DNA from: Gillisia hiemivivida
GTDB taxonomy: Bacteria; Bacteroidota; Bacteroidia; Flavobacteriales; Flavobacteriaceae
NCBI RefSeq assembly: GCF_007997295.1
Contig: NZ_VORY01000003.1
Location: 124,001 to 188,000 of the forward strand
Length of the DNA stretch: 64,000 nucleotides
Direction of reading: 5' to 3'
This document shows positions 53,412 through 63,272 of the stretch, in pieces. Both the position numbers and the translations under genes were made by a program. Position 1 is the first letter of the stretch, and the number at the start of each line of letters is the position of its first letter. Below the pieces are notes generated by a model. It worked only from the letters and a program-made list of their open reading frames with translations. It was not told the origin of the DNA and did not search any database.

Positions 53412-56036
53412 TTGGCAGCTAAAAAACCTAAATCAATCACTCCTTTAATGAAACAATATAACTCCATCAAGGTGAAATATCCTGATGCTCTATTGTTATT
53501 TAGAATAGGGGATTTTTATGAGACCTTTGGGGAAGATGCCATTAGCACTGCCAGGATCCTGAATATAGTTCTAACTAAAAGAGGGAATGGGAGTGAAACA
53601 GAAACTGCTTTGGCAGGATTTCCTCACCACGCCTTGAATACCTACTTGCCTAAATTGGTTAAAGCTGGCTTGCGGGTTGCTATTTGCGATCAGTTAGAAG
53701 ATCCTAAACTCACAAAAACTATTGTGAAAAGAGGTGTTACAGAGTTGGTTACCCCGGGAGTAGCAATGAATGATGAGGTTTTGAATAGCAAGGCCAATAA
53801 TTTTTTATGTGCTGTTCACTACGGCAAGAAGACAATGGGAATTTCTTTTCTAGATGTCTCTACTGGAGAGTTCTTAACAGCGCAAGGTTCTGCGGAATAT
53901 ATAGATAAACTTCTTCAAAATTTTGGACCTAGTGAAGTCCTTATTCAGAAAAATTATAAAAAGGAATTTACTAAAACCTTTGGTGATAGTTTTCACTGTT
54001 TTTATCTGGAAGATTGGGTTTTCAAATTGGATTATGGATATGAATCCTTGAACGAGCATTTTAAAACCAAATCTTTGAAAGGATTTGGAGTAGATCATTT
54101 GGAAGAAGGAATTATTGCTTCAGGAGCTATCCTATATTATTTAAGCGAAACCCAACATCATAAATTACAGCATATCGCTTCTTTAAATAGAATTGCTGAA
54201 GAGGAATATGTTTGGATGGATCGATTTACCATTCGAAATCTCGAATTGTACAATTCCAACGCCCAAAATGCAGTCACCCTTCTGGAAATCATAGATAAGA
54301 CTATTTCTCCTATGGGAGGAAGAATGATGAAACGATGGCTAGCGCTTCCGCTTAAAAATGCTGAAAAGATTAAAGCGAGGCATCATGTGGTGAGCTATTT
54401 TATTCAGAATAAAGAGGAGTTAGCGCAGCTTCAGAAACAAATAAAACGAATTAGTGATCTGGAAAGATTGATCTCCAAAGTAGCTACTGGGAAAATTTGT
54501 CCTCGGGAAGTAATTCATCTAAATAATTCTCTGGATGCTATCATGCCAATCAAAAAACTGGCTATGAATGCTAAGGAAGAGTCCTTAAAAGTACTTGGTG
54601 ATAAGTTACAAAGCTGTGAGGTTTTAAGAACCAAGATCAACGAGATGTTACATGAAGAAGCTCCGGTGAATATTGTAAAAGGGAATACTATTGCTAAAGG
54701 TTATCATCCAGAGCTGGATGATCTTAGAAACATCGCTTTTTCAGGGAAAGATTACCTTAATGAGATGTTGGAGCGGGAGAGTAAAGCTACCGGAATCACC
54801 TCCCTTAAAATAGGAAGCAATAATGTATATGGCTACTATATTGAAGTAAGGAATAGCCATAAGGATAAAGTGCCGGAAGAATGGACCCGGAAACAAACTT
54901 TGGTGAATGCCGAGCGTTACATAACTGAAGAATTGAAGGAATATGAAGGCAAGATCTTAGGAGCAGAAGAAAAGATCTTGCATTTAGAGCAAGAATTATT
55001 TGCAGGTCTTGTAGACTGGATGAGAGATTATATTAATCCTGTGCAGCAAAATGCGCGATTAATTGGTCAGTTAGATTGTCTATCTTCTTTTGCACAACAA
55101 GCGATCTTGGAGAATTATAACAAACCAGAAATAGATGATTCTACTGAATTAGAGATCAAGAATGGGAGGCATCCAGTTATAGAAAAGCAATTGCCACATG
55201 GAGAACAGTATATTACCAATGATGTTTTCTTAGATAGAGAAACTCAGCAGGTAATTATGATCACGGGCCCTAACATGAGTGGTAAATCGGCTATTTTAAG
55301 ACAAACAGCACTTATAGTATTACTGGCTCAAATGGGAAGTTTTGTCCCGGCAGAAAGTGCGAGAATTGGCTTGGTAGATAAGATTTTTACAAGAGTAGGA
55401 GCGAGCGATAATATCTCTATGGGCGAATCTACTTTTATGGTAGAGATGAATGAGACCGCGAGCATTCTTAATAACCTATCTGAACGTAGTTTGGTGCTAT
55501 TAGACGAAATTGGTAGGGGAACAAGTACTTATGATGGAATTTCGATTGCTTGGGCTATTACAGAGTATCTTCATGAACATCCTACCCATGCAAAAACACT
55601 TTTTGCGACCCATTATCACGAATTAAATGAAATGGGAGATACCTTTAGTCGAATCAAGAATTATAATGTTTCTGTAAAGGAATTAAAGGATACCGTATTG
55701 TTTCTTCGGAAATTGATTCCTGGTGGGAGTGCGCACAGTTTTGGGATACATGTGGCGAAGATGGCAGGAATGCCACAGCAAGTTATAAGCAGAGCTAATA
55801 AGATCCTGAAGAAGCTGGAAAAATCTCATAAAATGGAGGATTCCGGAGAAATTTTAAAAAATTCTGCAGAACAAGAGATGCAATTGAGTTTTTTCAATTT
55901 AGACGATCCTTTGCTTCAAGAATTAAAAGAAGAGCTCTTGCATATTGATATTGATACACTTACGCCAATTGAAGCCTTGATGAAATTAAATGAAATAAAG
56001 AGAATGCTTTCTGGGAAACAAAAAGCCCAAGTTTAA
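53412..56036 (+). CDS. mutS: DNA mismatch repair protein MutS
   Basis: An 874-residue MutS. Mismatch-binding motif [14 protein letters not shown] (Phe-X-Glu) near 36, Walker [10 protein letters not shown] near 618, [17 protein letters not shown] and ATHYHEL. It recognises base mismatches together with MutL (not in this window). TTG start gives the usual short basic N-terminus ([19 protein letters not shown]). Followed by tRNA-Gly after 111 bases. Confidence 0.95.
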   Translation: MAAKKPKSITPLMKQYNSIKVKYPDALLLFRIGDFYETFGEDAISTARILNIVLTKRGNGSETETALAGFPHHALNTYLPKLVKAGLRVAICDQLEDPKLTKTIVKRGVTELVTPGVAMNDEVLNSKANNFLCAVHYGKKTMGISFLDVSTGEFLTAQGSAEYIDKLLQNFGPSEVLIQKNYKKEFTKTFGDSFHCFYLEDWVFKLDYGYESLNEHFKTKSLKGFGVDHLEEGIIASGAILYYLSETQHHKLQHIASLNRIAEEEYVWMDRFTIRNLELYNSNAQNAVTLLEIIDKTISPMGGRMMKRWLALPLKNAEKIKARHHVVSYFIQNKEELAQLQKQIKRISDLERLISKVATGKICPREVIHLNNSLDAIMPIKKLAMNAKEESLKVLGDKLQSCEVLRTKINEMLHEEAPVNIVKGNTIAKGYHPELDDLRNIAFSGKDYLNEMLERESKATGITSLKIGSNNVYGYYIEVRNSHKDKVPEEWTRKQTLVNAERYITEELKEYEGKILGAEEKILHLEQELFAGLVDWMRDYINPVQQNARLIGQLDCLSSFAQQAILENYNKPEIDDSTELEIKNGRHPVIEKQLPHGEQYITNDVFLDRETQQVIMITGPNMSGKSAILRQTALIVLLAQMGSFVPAESARIGLVDKIFTRVGASDNISMGESTFMVEMNETASILNNLSERSLVLLDEIGRGTSTYDGISIAWAITEYLHEHPTHAKTLFATHYHELNEMGDTFSRIKNYNVSVKELKDTVLFLRKLIPGGSAHSFGIHVAKMAGMPQQVISRANKILKKLEKSHKMEDSGEILKNSAEQEMQLSFFNLDDPLLQELKEELLHIDIDTLTPIEALMKLNEIKRMLSGKQKAQV

Positions 56037-56147
56037 AGTCGATAATATCGTAGAAAATCCTTTGGTATTATAAGAATTGTTTTAAATTTGCAACCGCAAT
56101 AAGGAATTATTGCTCTTCGGGAAACCGAAAAAACGTTCAGACAAATT

Positions 56148-56220
56148 GCGAAAATAGCTCAGCTGGTAGAGCGCCACCTTGCCAAGGTGGAGGTCGCGGG
56201 TTCGAATCCCGTTTTTCGCT
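56148..56220 (+). tRNA. tRNA-Gly (GCC)
   Basis: Cloverleaf of 73 bases: acceptor GCGAAAA/TTTTCGC, D stem GCTC/GAGC, anticodon stem CCACC/GGTGG with loop TTGCCAA (anticodon GCC), T stem GCGGG/CCCGT with one wobble. Discriminator T. CCA is not encoded. Confidence 0.95.
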
Positions 56221-56245
56221 CTGACAAGCGAAACATTTGAAGTTT

Positions 56246-56285
56246 GCGGGTTCTCCCGATGCTTCGGGGCCGTTTTTCGCTCTGA
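56246..56285 (+). repeat. Partial, interrupted copy of the tRNA-Gly 3' end
   Basis: GCGGGTTC then CCGTTTTTCGCTCTGA repeat the 3' end of the tRNA-Gly gene (56196-56224), but with a TCCCGATGCTTCGGGG hairpin in place of the middle of the T loop. The repeat also covers bases past the tRNA end (CTCTGA). It may be a scar of an integration or recombination event at this tRNA. Confidence 0.5.
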
Positions 56286-56400
56286 AAGGCGAAAGTTCGC
56301 TCATAAAATCAATGCTCGGATGGTAGATCCTGATGGTTATCGGGAAATAGTCTTAAGAGCAACAAATCCAAATTAGGATTTAAAATATTAAAACATCCAC

Positions 56401-56484
56401 GCTCGGGTGGTGGAATTGGTAGACACGTTGGACTTAAAATCCAATGAACATTAGTTCGTACGGGTTCAAGTCCCGTCCCGAGTA
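56401..56484 (+). tRNA. tRNA-Leu (UAA)
   Basis: Class II tRNA of 84 bases: acceptor GCTCGGG pairs with CCCGAGT (terminal G-U), anticodon stem TTGGA/TCCAA with loop CTTAAAA (anticodon UAA), long variable arm TGAACATTAGTTCG, T arm ACGGG/CCCGT. Discriminator A, CCA not encoded. Confidence 0.94.
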
Positions 56485-56488
56485 CTCT

Positions 56489-56523
56489 AAACCCTGTTAA
56501 TCTATTGATTATCAGGGTTTTTT
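56489..56523 (+). terminator. Terminator after the tRNA pair
   Basis: Stem AAACCCTG / CAGGGTTT with an inner stem TAATC/GATTA and loop TATT, followed by a T-run. It starts five bases after the tRNA-Leu gene. Confidence 0.85.
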
Positions 56524-56714
56524 GATTTATAGAATAAAAATTGTCAAACCATTTGTAAATTCGCCACAACTTTTAAGATTGATCCTTGAATGTTTCTCAG
56601 AGCAGACTAACATCTCTGTAAGTATACTTCGGCCATTTTTTCGTTCCGGAAAAGCTCAGGATGCCTCTGATATGATAGGGTATTCAGGGGTGGGACTGCT
56701 CTTTTTTCAATAAA

Positions 56715-59099
56715 CTAATCCATCACTTTTTCCACTCCTTCAAGCAACACTGCCATTTTTAAATAAAGCCTGTCTTTGTGTACCGGTTTAGCGAGATAAT
56801 CGTTCATCCCTATGTCTTTCACCCGCTGTTTGGTACTTTCCATAACATCTGCTGTTACGGCTATTATAGGAATGTTCTTATTATAGGTCCCTGCCTCTCC
56901 CTTTCGTATCTCGATGCAGGCTTCGTAGCCATCCATTATCGGCATTTGCAAATCCATTAGTACAAGATCAAATGCCTGTTCTTGCAATTTCTCAAGACAT
57001 TCAGCACCATTATTGGCAAAACTTACCTGGGTTCCGTTCCATTTTTTAAGGATCATTTTCAGCACCATTTGGTTTATAGGGTCGTCCTCAACTACTAGGA
57101 TATGGCTGCCTTTCAAATCATAAGTTTGAATAGGAGTCAATTTTGATAGGGCTGCAGGTTTATTGGCCAGGGGGAACGAGAGCTTGAGAATGCAGGTGGT
57201 TCCAACTCCCTGCTTACTTTGTATTTGAATTTCGCCCTTGTGCATATCTACAAGTACCTTTATAATAAAGAGTCCCAAGCCAAGACCACCATATTTTCGC
57301 TTATTATTGATGCTTTCTTGGGTCAGCGAATCAAATATAGTTTCCATTTTTTCTGTAGGTATTCCAATTCCGGTATCGGTAACCTTCAGTAATAGGTCCA
57401 TAGTATTAAGGTTTCCTTTGCGGGTTTTAAGGTCTAATCGTATACTGCCTTCCGGAGTAAATTTCAGGGCATTGTCTAGGAGGTTGTTTACAATTTGGGC
57501 GACCCGGTTTGTATCACCTACTACTGCCTCGGTTACTAAGTTATTAGTATGAAATTCAAAAGAAAGACCTTTTTCTTCGGCCTGGTTCTTATAGCTTATT
57601 TGTAATTGTTCCATGATCTCCATAAGATCAAAAACCTCATTCTCAAGTTTCAGTTCCCCTTTTTCTATTTTTGAAAAATCCAGAATATCGTTTATTAGGT
57701 TTAATAGACGTACCGATGAAGCCTTGATCACATTAGAAGTGGTTCTTACTTTCTGTTCATTAGTCTCATTGGCCATAGCATCTGCAAGTCCCATTATTGC
57801 ATTTAGCGGAGTGCGCAATTCGTGGCTTAAATTAGACAAGAAATAAGATTTAAGTTCATCCATTTCCTTCAAGCGTATCAAGGCAAGATTTTGAAGTTCT
57901 TGTTTTTCGGTTTTAAGTTTTTTAATCCTGTTGGCCATGGAAAGCGACAGGAAGATAATTTCCAGTCCTGTTCCCAGTTTTGCACTGTTTTGGGTGAGAA
58001 AGGTATTGGGTAAGACACTTAAATTATTCAGAATAAAGATCACAAATCCCAGAGTGAGAAAAAATATTCCCGTTAGGAAAAATTTGTCTACGGTTATTTT
58101 TTTTGATACTAGGATAATCACCGAAACCACTATGGCTACTAGTACCCCAAGCCCCAATAGGTTTGCCGAGGGATATGCAAATTCCAAAAACCCGGGCACA
58201 AATAGCAGCGCAAGCAGCAAAAGCCCAAGCATCACATAGATCGCTTTAAAGATGCGAGCCATATTGCTGTTGCTTTGCCGGATGTTTAAATACACTTCAG
58301 AATATTTACCCAGAAAACCGGCTGATAAAATGGCAAACAATATTACAGAATGATTAGAGAACCAGCCACCTGCAGGTCCAAGATATTGAAAAAAGTAGCC
58401 GTCTAGGGAGAACTGCAAAAGTCCCACTGTGATTACATAAATACTATAATACAGAAAACTCCTTTCTCCAAGTGCAAAGAAGAAAAACAGGTAAATAATG
58501 GCAGCGATCAATAAGATACCGTAGAAAATGCCAAACACTAGTTGCTCGATATAGGTGATCTTTAGAAGACTGGAAGCATTATGAAGGAGTAGGGGTAAAT
58601 TTAAAACTTCTCCGTCATTCTCGTAATGAATATAAATATCAAGGGTTTCATCAGAAGGCAGATGTATTTCAAAAATTGTTTTCCGGTGGTCAAAACTGCG
58701 ATTTGAAAAGGCCATTTTATCCCCGCTTTGTTGGGATTGAATGTTTCCTGAAGCTGAAATGCTGTAGAGGTTCACCCTGTCTGTTATAGGTCGGCCGGTC
58801 TCAAGATAATAAGTGAGATTTTGAGAAGTAGTATTTTTGATCCTGAATTTCACCCAATAGTGGTCCCGGGTGAATCCAATATTCATATTTTCAGATTCCA
58901 GAGGCCTAAAATCAAGGGTTGCGGTATTGTTCTTTACTTCTTCAAGCGTGTAGATTTCGTCTCCGGAGCTGGCATAAAGTGCATATTCATGCAAGGAAAC
59001 AACTTCAGTAATGGGTTGGGCAGGGTAAGGGTCCTGTTCCAAAGCATTAACCTGAAAAGTGCACAGGAGCAAAAAGACCAGACAGGCAAAATATCTCAT
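56715..59099 (-). CDS. Hybrid histidine kinase with 7TMR-DISM sensor
   Basis: A 794-residue sensor. Signal peptide (MRYFACLVFLLLCTFQVNA), an extracytoplasmic 7TMR-DISMED2 domain (about 30-165), seven membrane helices (about 180-380), kinase domain with H426 (SNLSHELRTPLNAIMG), intact N and G boxes (NNLLDNALKFT, DTGIGIP, GLGLGLFI), and a C-terminal receiver (LVLMDLQMPIMDG). I prefer ATG 59099 over 59132 because the signal peptide then starts at the Met. Its ligand is unknown; the partner regulator is not adjacent. Confidence 0.88.
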   Translation of the reverse strand: MRYFACLVFLLLCTFQVNALEQDPYPAQPITEVVSLHEYALYASSGDEIYTLEEVKNNTATLDFRPLESENMNIGFTRDHYWVKFRIKNTTSQNLTYYLETGRPITDRVNLYSISASGNIQSQQSGDKMAFSNRSFDHRKTIFEIHLPSDETLDIYIHYENDGEVLNLPLLLHNASSLLKITYIEQLVFGIFYGILLIAAIIYLFFFFALGERSFLYYSIYVITVGLLQFSLDGYFFQYLGPAGGWFSNHSVILFAILSAGFLGKYSEVYLNIRQSNSNMARIFKAIYVMLGLLLLALLFVPGFLEFAYPSANLLGLGVLVAIVVSVIILVSKKITVDKFFLTGIFFLTLGFVIFILNNLSVLPNTFLTQNSAKLGTGLEIIFLSLSMANRIKKLKTEKQELQNLALIRLKEMDELKSYFLSNLSHELRTPLNAIMGLADAMANETNEQKVRTTSNVIKASSVRLLNLINDILDFSKIEKGELKLENEVFDLMEIMEQLQISYKNQAEEKGLSFEFHTNNLVTEAVVGDTNRVAQIVNNLLDNALKFTPEGSIRLDLKTRKGNLNTMDLLLKVTDTGIGIPTEKMETIFDSLTQESINNKRKYGGLGLGLFIIKVLVDMHKGEIQIQSKQGVGTTCILKLSFPLANKPAALSKLTPIQTYDLKGSHILVVEDDPINQMVLKMILKKWNGTQVSFANNGAECLEKLQEQAFDLVLMDLQMPIMDGYEACIEIRKGEAGTYNKNIPIIAVTADVMESTKQRVKDIGMNDYLAKPVHKDRLYLKMAVLLEGVEKVMD

Positions 59100-59380
59100 T
59101 TGACCTTTAGGGCAGGGTAGGTAAGGGGCCATTAATATTTTATTTAATTGGTATTGATAATGACGGTTAAGATAGAAATTAATTTTCAGATTAAATCTGA
59201 AGGCGCTATATCAAGCAAAAAACTTTTGATATTTATCATGAAACGCTCTTCATAGTTTTATACTTTTTGAAAATATCATATTATAAATTGCTTCTGAAGT
59301 AAACTTTGGTGGAATGTTTATTTTCACTGCTTCATTTTTCTTTGCGTTTTCTTATATTGAGATCTCAAATAAAATTGAAT

Positions 59381-61843
59381 ATGATCAAAAAAATATCGGC
59401 ACTTGGTTTAATGGCAATCGTTTTTCTTGGATGCCAGAGTCAGCGATCCATTACAGGAACACAAACAGGGAATAAATCAGCTTCAACAACAGATTCTAAA
59501 AAAGATAATGACGACCTAAAGCCCTACCGGGAGGTGATTACTTCAGAAGCTAAAAGTGATGAAGGTTTGTTCACCAGTCACAGGGTAGGAGATAAGTTAT
59601 ATTATGAAATTCCACTCAGCCTGCTTGAAAAGGATATGCTGTTGGTGAGCAGAATTGCAAAAGTGCCGGCCGGTTTTGGTGGTGGCTATGTAAATGCTGG
59701 TTCCAAGGCAAATGAACAGGTTGTAAGATGGACCAAAAGGGGTGAGAATGTAGATATAAAGATCATCAGTTTTGAGAATGAAAGCGATGAAAATTCCCCT
59801 ATATACCAGTCTGTTGCTGCAAATAACTTTTTCCCAATACTTTACAGTACAAAAATTTCGGCTTACAATCCCGATTCCACAGCTGTAGTTGTTGAGGTAA
59901 ATAGTTTATATGAGAATGACATTGAAGCTATTAATGGTATTTCAAGTTCCCTTAAAAAGCGGTACAAAGTCAAAAAGCTGGACCAAAATCGTTCTTATAT
60001 TGAGTCTGTTCAATCTTTTCCGAAGAATATTGAGGTAAAACATGTGATGACCTATGAAGCAGAGGAGCCACCGGAAAGTGATCAGGCAGGAACTATTTCT
60101 TTGCTGATGAATCAATCTATGATATTACTTCCGGATGAAAAAATGCAGCCGAGATTAGCAGATGAAAGAGTAGGCTGGTTCAGTATTAAGAAATACGATT
60201 ACAATTCAGACGAACTTAAAGCTGATGATTACAGGATTATAAGGAAGTGGCAATTGGTTCCGAAGGATAGTGAAGCCTATAAGAGAGGAGAATTGGTAGA
60301 ACCTGTAAAACCTATTGTTTATTACCTGGATCCTGCAACACCAGAAAAGTGGAGACCCTATTTCAAGAAGGGAATCGAAGACTGGAACGTAGCTTTTGAA
60401 GCTGCAGGATTTAAGAATGCTATCATAGCCAAGGACCCGCCTACTAAAGAAGAAGATCCGGAATTTAGCCCTGAAGATATAAGATATTCTGTGGTAAGAT
60501 ATGTTGCCAGTACTACAAGGAATGCAACTGGGCCTTCCGTATCAGATCCACGTACGGGTGAAATAATAGAAAGTGACATAATTTGGTATCACAACCATCT
60601 GCGTTCTTACCGAAACAGGTTTATGATAGAAGCAGGAGCACAGAATCCTGCTGCCCGAACTTTAAATACTCCGGAAGCTGAAATCGGAGAAATGATGCGA
60701 ATGGTGATTGCTCACGAAGTAGGTCACGCCCTGGGATTACCACATAATATGAAGGCCAGTTCAGCCTACCCTACAGATTCCCTACGTTCAGCTGAATTTA
60801 CTCAGAAGTATGGATTAACGCCTTCCATTATGGATTATGCGAGGGTGAATTATGTTGCACAACCAGAGGATAAAGGTGTTCGATACATCCGGATGATGGG
60901 ACCTTACGATCTTTATGCCATCAATTGGGGGTATCGATATATACCTGAAGCAGACAGTCCTATTGAAGAGAAGCCAATTCTTGATAAATGGATACTTGAA
61001 AAAGCCGGGGACAGGATGTATGAATTTGGAAGCGGTTATGGTGGAGTAGATCCCCAGTCGCAAAGGGAAAGTTTAGGATCTGATCAGGTGAAGGCCAGTG
61101 AATATGGACTTGCAAATTTAAAAAAGGTAGTTCCAAATCTTATTGCATGGACTTCCAAAGACGGAGTAGATTACGAGGATCTTGATGAGGTTTACGGGGA
61201 ATTAACCAGCTTGTGGAGAGGTTATGTAAACCATGTCGTTGCCAATGTAGGTGGGGTTAATGAAACCCTGAAAACTGCAGATCAGGAAGGAGCTGTTTAT
61301 AGAGATGTTCCAAAGGAAATTCAAAAAAATGCCGTGGCATTTTTAAATAATCAAGCTTTCACAACTCCCGACTGGTTACTAAACCAGGAAATTCTGAGCA
61401 GAATTGAAGCGTCAGGAGCAATTGAACGTGTACAAAATTTACAGACCAGAGCTCTTAACAATCTGCTTGATGAGGATAGGTTGAAGAGAATGGTGAGTAA
61501 TGAGCAGATGAACGGAAAGGAAGCTTATACGGCAGTAGAATTAATGGATGACCTGCGAAAAGGGATTTTCAGTGAATTATATTCTGGAAGAAAAACTGAT
61601 GCCTATCGCAGAAATTTACAACGTTCTTATGTAGATGCTGCATCCGCTTACCTTCAGCAATTAAAGGGTGAAGATAATGAAGCGGTATTGAAGTCGGATA
61701 TCATCGCATTAATGCGTGGTGAAATGGAGCGATTGAAAAGGGATCTTAGTACTAGAAAAAACAATAATAATGATTCTTTAACCAAATATCACTGGAATGA
61801 TCTTGTTGCAAGAATAGATGCTGGTCTTACCGTCGATTTTTAA
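59381..61843 (+). CDS. Zinc-dependent metalloprotease lipoprotein (DUF5117/DUF4953 type)
   Basis: An 820-residue protein. The lipobox FLGC near 17-20 marks it as a lipoprotein. Central zinc motif HEVGHALGLPH has H445, E446, H449 and H455 (extended HEXXHxxxxxH). N- and C-terminal regions match the Bacteroidota family carrying DUF5117 and DUF4953. An ATG further upstream (59306) is in frame but would put 25 non-signal residues ahead of the lipoprotein signal, so I use 59381. Probably exported to the outer membrane or surface. Confidence 0.88.
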   Translation: MIKKISALGLMAIVFLGCQSQRSITGTQTGNKSASTTDSKKDNDDLKPYREVITSEAKSDEGLFTSHRVGDKLYYEIPLSLLEKDMLLVSRIAKVPAGFGGGYVNAGSKANEQVVRWTKRGENVDIKIISFENESDENSPIYQSVAANNFFPILYSTKISAYNPDSTAVVVEVNSLYENDIEAINGISSSLKKRYKVKKLDQNRSYIESVQSFPKNIEVKHVMTYEAEEPPESDQAGTISLLMNQSMILLPDEKMQPRLADERVGWFSIKKYDYNSDELKADDYRIIRKWQLVPKDSEAYKRGELVEPVKPIVYYLDPATPEKWRPYFKKGIEDWNVAFEAAGFKNAIIAKDPPTKEEDPEFSPEDIRYSVVRYVASTTRNATGPSVSDPRTGEIIESDIIWYHNHLRSYRNRFMIEAGAQNPAARTLNTPEAEIGEMMRMVIAHEVGHALGLPHNMKASSAYPTDSLRSAEFTQKYGLTPSIMDYARVNYVAQPEDKGVRYIRMMGPYDLYAINWGYRYIPEADSPIEEKPILDKWILEKAGDRMYEFGSGYGGVDPQSQRESLGSDQVKASEYGLANLKKVVPNLIAWTSKDGVDYEDLDEVYGELTSLWRGYVNHVVANVGGVNETLKTADQEGAVYRDVPKEIQKNAVAFLNNQAFTTPDWLLNQEILSRIEASGAIERVQNLQTRALNNLLDEDRLKRMVSNEQMNGKEAYTAVELMDDLRKGIFSELYSGRKTDAYRRNLQRSYVDAASAYLQQLKGEDNEAVLKSDIIALMRGEMERLKRDLSTRKNNNNDSLTKYHWNDLVARIDAGLTVDF

Positions 61844-62149
61844 AATAGATTTTATTTTCATGTATCTTAATATTAGTGACGGAGTAACGTAGTGGACTTG
61901 TGACGGGGGGTTTAGTTACGGAGTGACCTTTTAAAGCAGTGACGGAGTTTTGAGCATAGTTCTTCTACGACCCTTAAATTCATTACAGCGTTACTTCAGC
62001 ACAACATTACTGAGTTTCTTTATTCTCCGTCAAAAAAATTGATGTTCTTCTAATTCTTGGAAGTAAAGTGCCCCCAAAAAGTTGAACACTAATTGGGGGC
62101 ATTTTTTTAATTATAGGAAATTGGATAAGACTTTCCTTCTTAAATAGAA
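61844..62149. other. 306-bp gap with short GTGACGGAG repeats and a terminator
   Basis: Between 61877 and 61948 the motif GTGACGGAG or close variants occurs four times (61878, 61900, about 61916, 61940). A T-rich hairpin follows at 62069-62108. No open frame is supported. Confidence 0.5.
62069..62108 (+). terminator. Hairpin TGCCCCCAA/TTGGGGGCA with T-run
   Basis: A nine-bp perfect stem, loop of 15 bases and seven T residues. The left part (AAAGTGCCCCCAAAAAGTTG) also looks like the terminal repeat of some IS3-family elements, so it might be an IS end relic reused as terminator. No transposase is nearby. Confidence 0.7.
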
Positions 62150-62380
62150 TTACTGATTCTCCCCATTTACGTCATCTGTATTATGAACTTCTTCATCTAT
62201 TTCTTTGACAACTTTTTCGGCACCGGCTTCAATTTTCTCTCCTGCTTCTTTAGCATTTGTTTCTATATCTTCACCTATAGACTCTAAAGCATCTTCTGTT
62301 TTTTCTTGAGTAGTTTCTCTACAAGAATATACCGATGTTGCCATTGCAGCAAGCATCAGCATTAAAAATAATTTTTTCAT
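62150..62380 (-). CDS. Small lipoprotein, paralogue A
   Basis: A 76-residue protein. Signal peptide with lipobox SVYSC (C20), then an acidic helical body (EKTEDALESIGEDIETNAKEAGEKI...) ending NTDDVNGENQ. It shares the head (MKKL..., YSCRETT) and the tail (DDVNG) with the neighbouring gene at 62461. Likely a tandem duplication. Related to CsbD/entericidin-style small lipoproteins in layout only. Confidence 0.75.
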   Translation of the reverse strand: MKKLFLMLMLAAMATSVYSCRETTQEKTEDALESIGEDIETNAKEAGEKIEAGAEKVVKEIDEEVHNTDDVNGENQ

Positions 62381-62408
62381 TGTTTAGATTTAAAGGGTTT
62401 AACTAAAA

Positions 62409-62438
62409 AAGCCACCTCAAATTAAATTAAGATGGCTT
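62409..62438 (-). terminator. Terminator of lipoprotein paralogue B
   Basis: On the minus strand a 12-bp stem with two G-U pairs (AAGCCATCTTAA with TTGAGGTGGCTT) and a T-run follow directly after the stop of the gene at 62461. Confidence 0.75.
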
Positions 62439-62460
62439 AAGAATATGAATGCAAAAAAGA

Positions 62461-62694
62461 CTACATGTCGTCGTCTCCGTTCACATCATCAGTTCCATTT
62501 ACTTCTTCTTCTACTTCAGTTTCAACGTTTTCAGCAGCAGCATCTAGGTCATCAGCAACATCGTCTGCAGCATCTTCCATGTCGTCAGCTGCGTCTTCCA
62601 TAGCGTCTTCTGTTTTTTCTTCTGTTGTTTCTCTACAAGAATAGATTGATAAAGAGAATACAGCAGCTAATAATAATAAAGATAATTTTTTCAT
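62461..62694 (-). CDS. Small acidic lipoprotein, paralogue B
   Basis: A 77-residue protein with a signal peptide and lipobox SIYSC (C20), and a very acidic Asp/Ala-rich body (DAMEDAADDMEDAADDVADD) ending NGTDDVNGDDDM. It has its own terminator, so it and its paralogue downstream may be transcribed separately. Confidence 0.75.
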   Translation of the reverse strand: MKKLSLLLLAAVFSLSIYSCRETTEEKTEDAMEDAADDMEDAADDVADDLDAAAENVETEVEEEVNGTDDVNGDDDM

Positions 62695-63272
62695 TGTAAA
62701 ATGTTTAATTAGTTGAGCAGCAAATTTAAACTAATTTTTAATTTGGCCAAGTACTCTTTTCAGTTAAATATTTCCAATATCTTTTGGGTACATGTTGCAG
62801 GTGTAGTTTCATATTCTTTCTGGATTTTATATTGGTGCTTTCAAAATATTCTTACCATAATTTTTTAAAGCCTATTCCGGAAGTACTGAAAACACTGGTG
62901 TTAGATGAATCTAGGTGATCTTTAGATTTAAAATTAAAATTTATATAACTAGTATCTCGTAAGTTAAAAAACAAGTCGAAATTTCACTTTATATTGTAAA
63001 TAATCCATTTTTGATCGGCATATCGACTTTCAAAATGCTGTAAAATTATGGGGAGAACGTTAAAATCTGGCTCGATCGTAGCAAAATAGATCTTGTGTTT
63101 AGTAAGCTGAAATCTTACAAAAATCTCTATTCCATTCACTTCCTATGAACTTGTTTAGCGATATTATTGATCCTTAGAATAATATGGTTTCCAATTTTTT
63201 TGTATAAAAGTTTCTATACTTAAATTAACTAAATGCCTTATTAAATAGGTGGATTAGTTTCTTCTAATTCAC
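62695..63272. other. 578-bp gap, nothing seen
   Basis: AT-rich sequence between the lipoprotein genes and the MgtC/DUF4010 gene. No coding frame, repeat or hairpin stands out on either strand. Confidence 0.5.

Noticed and set aside
56179-56376. Open frame across tRNA-Gly
   Set aside because: It overlaps a clear tRNA gene and the following repeat; the frame is accidental.
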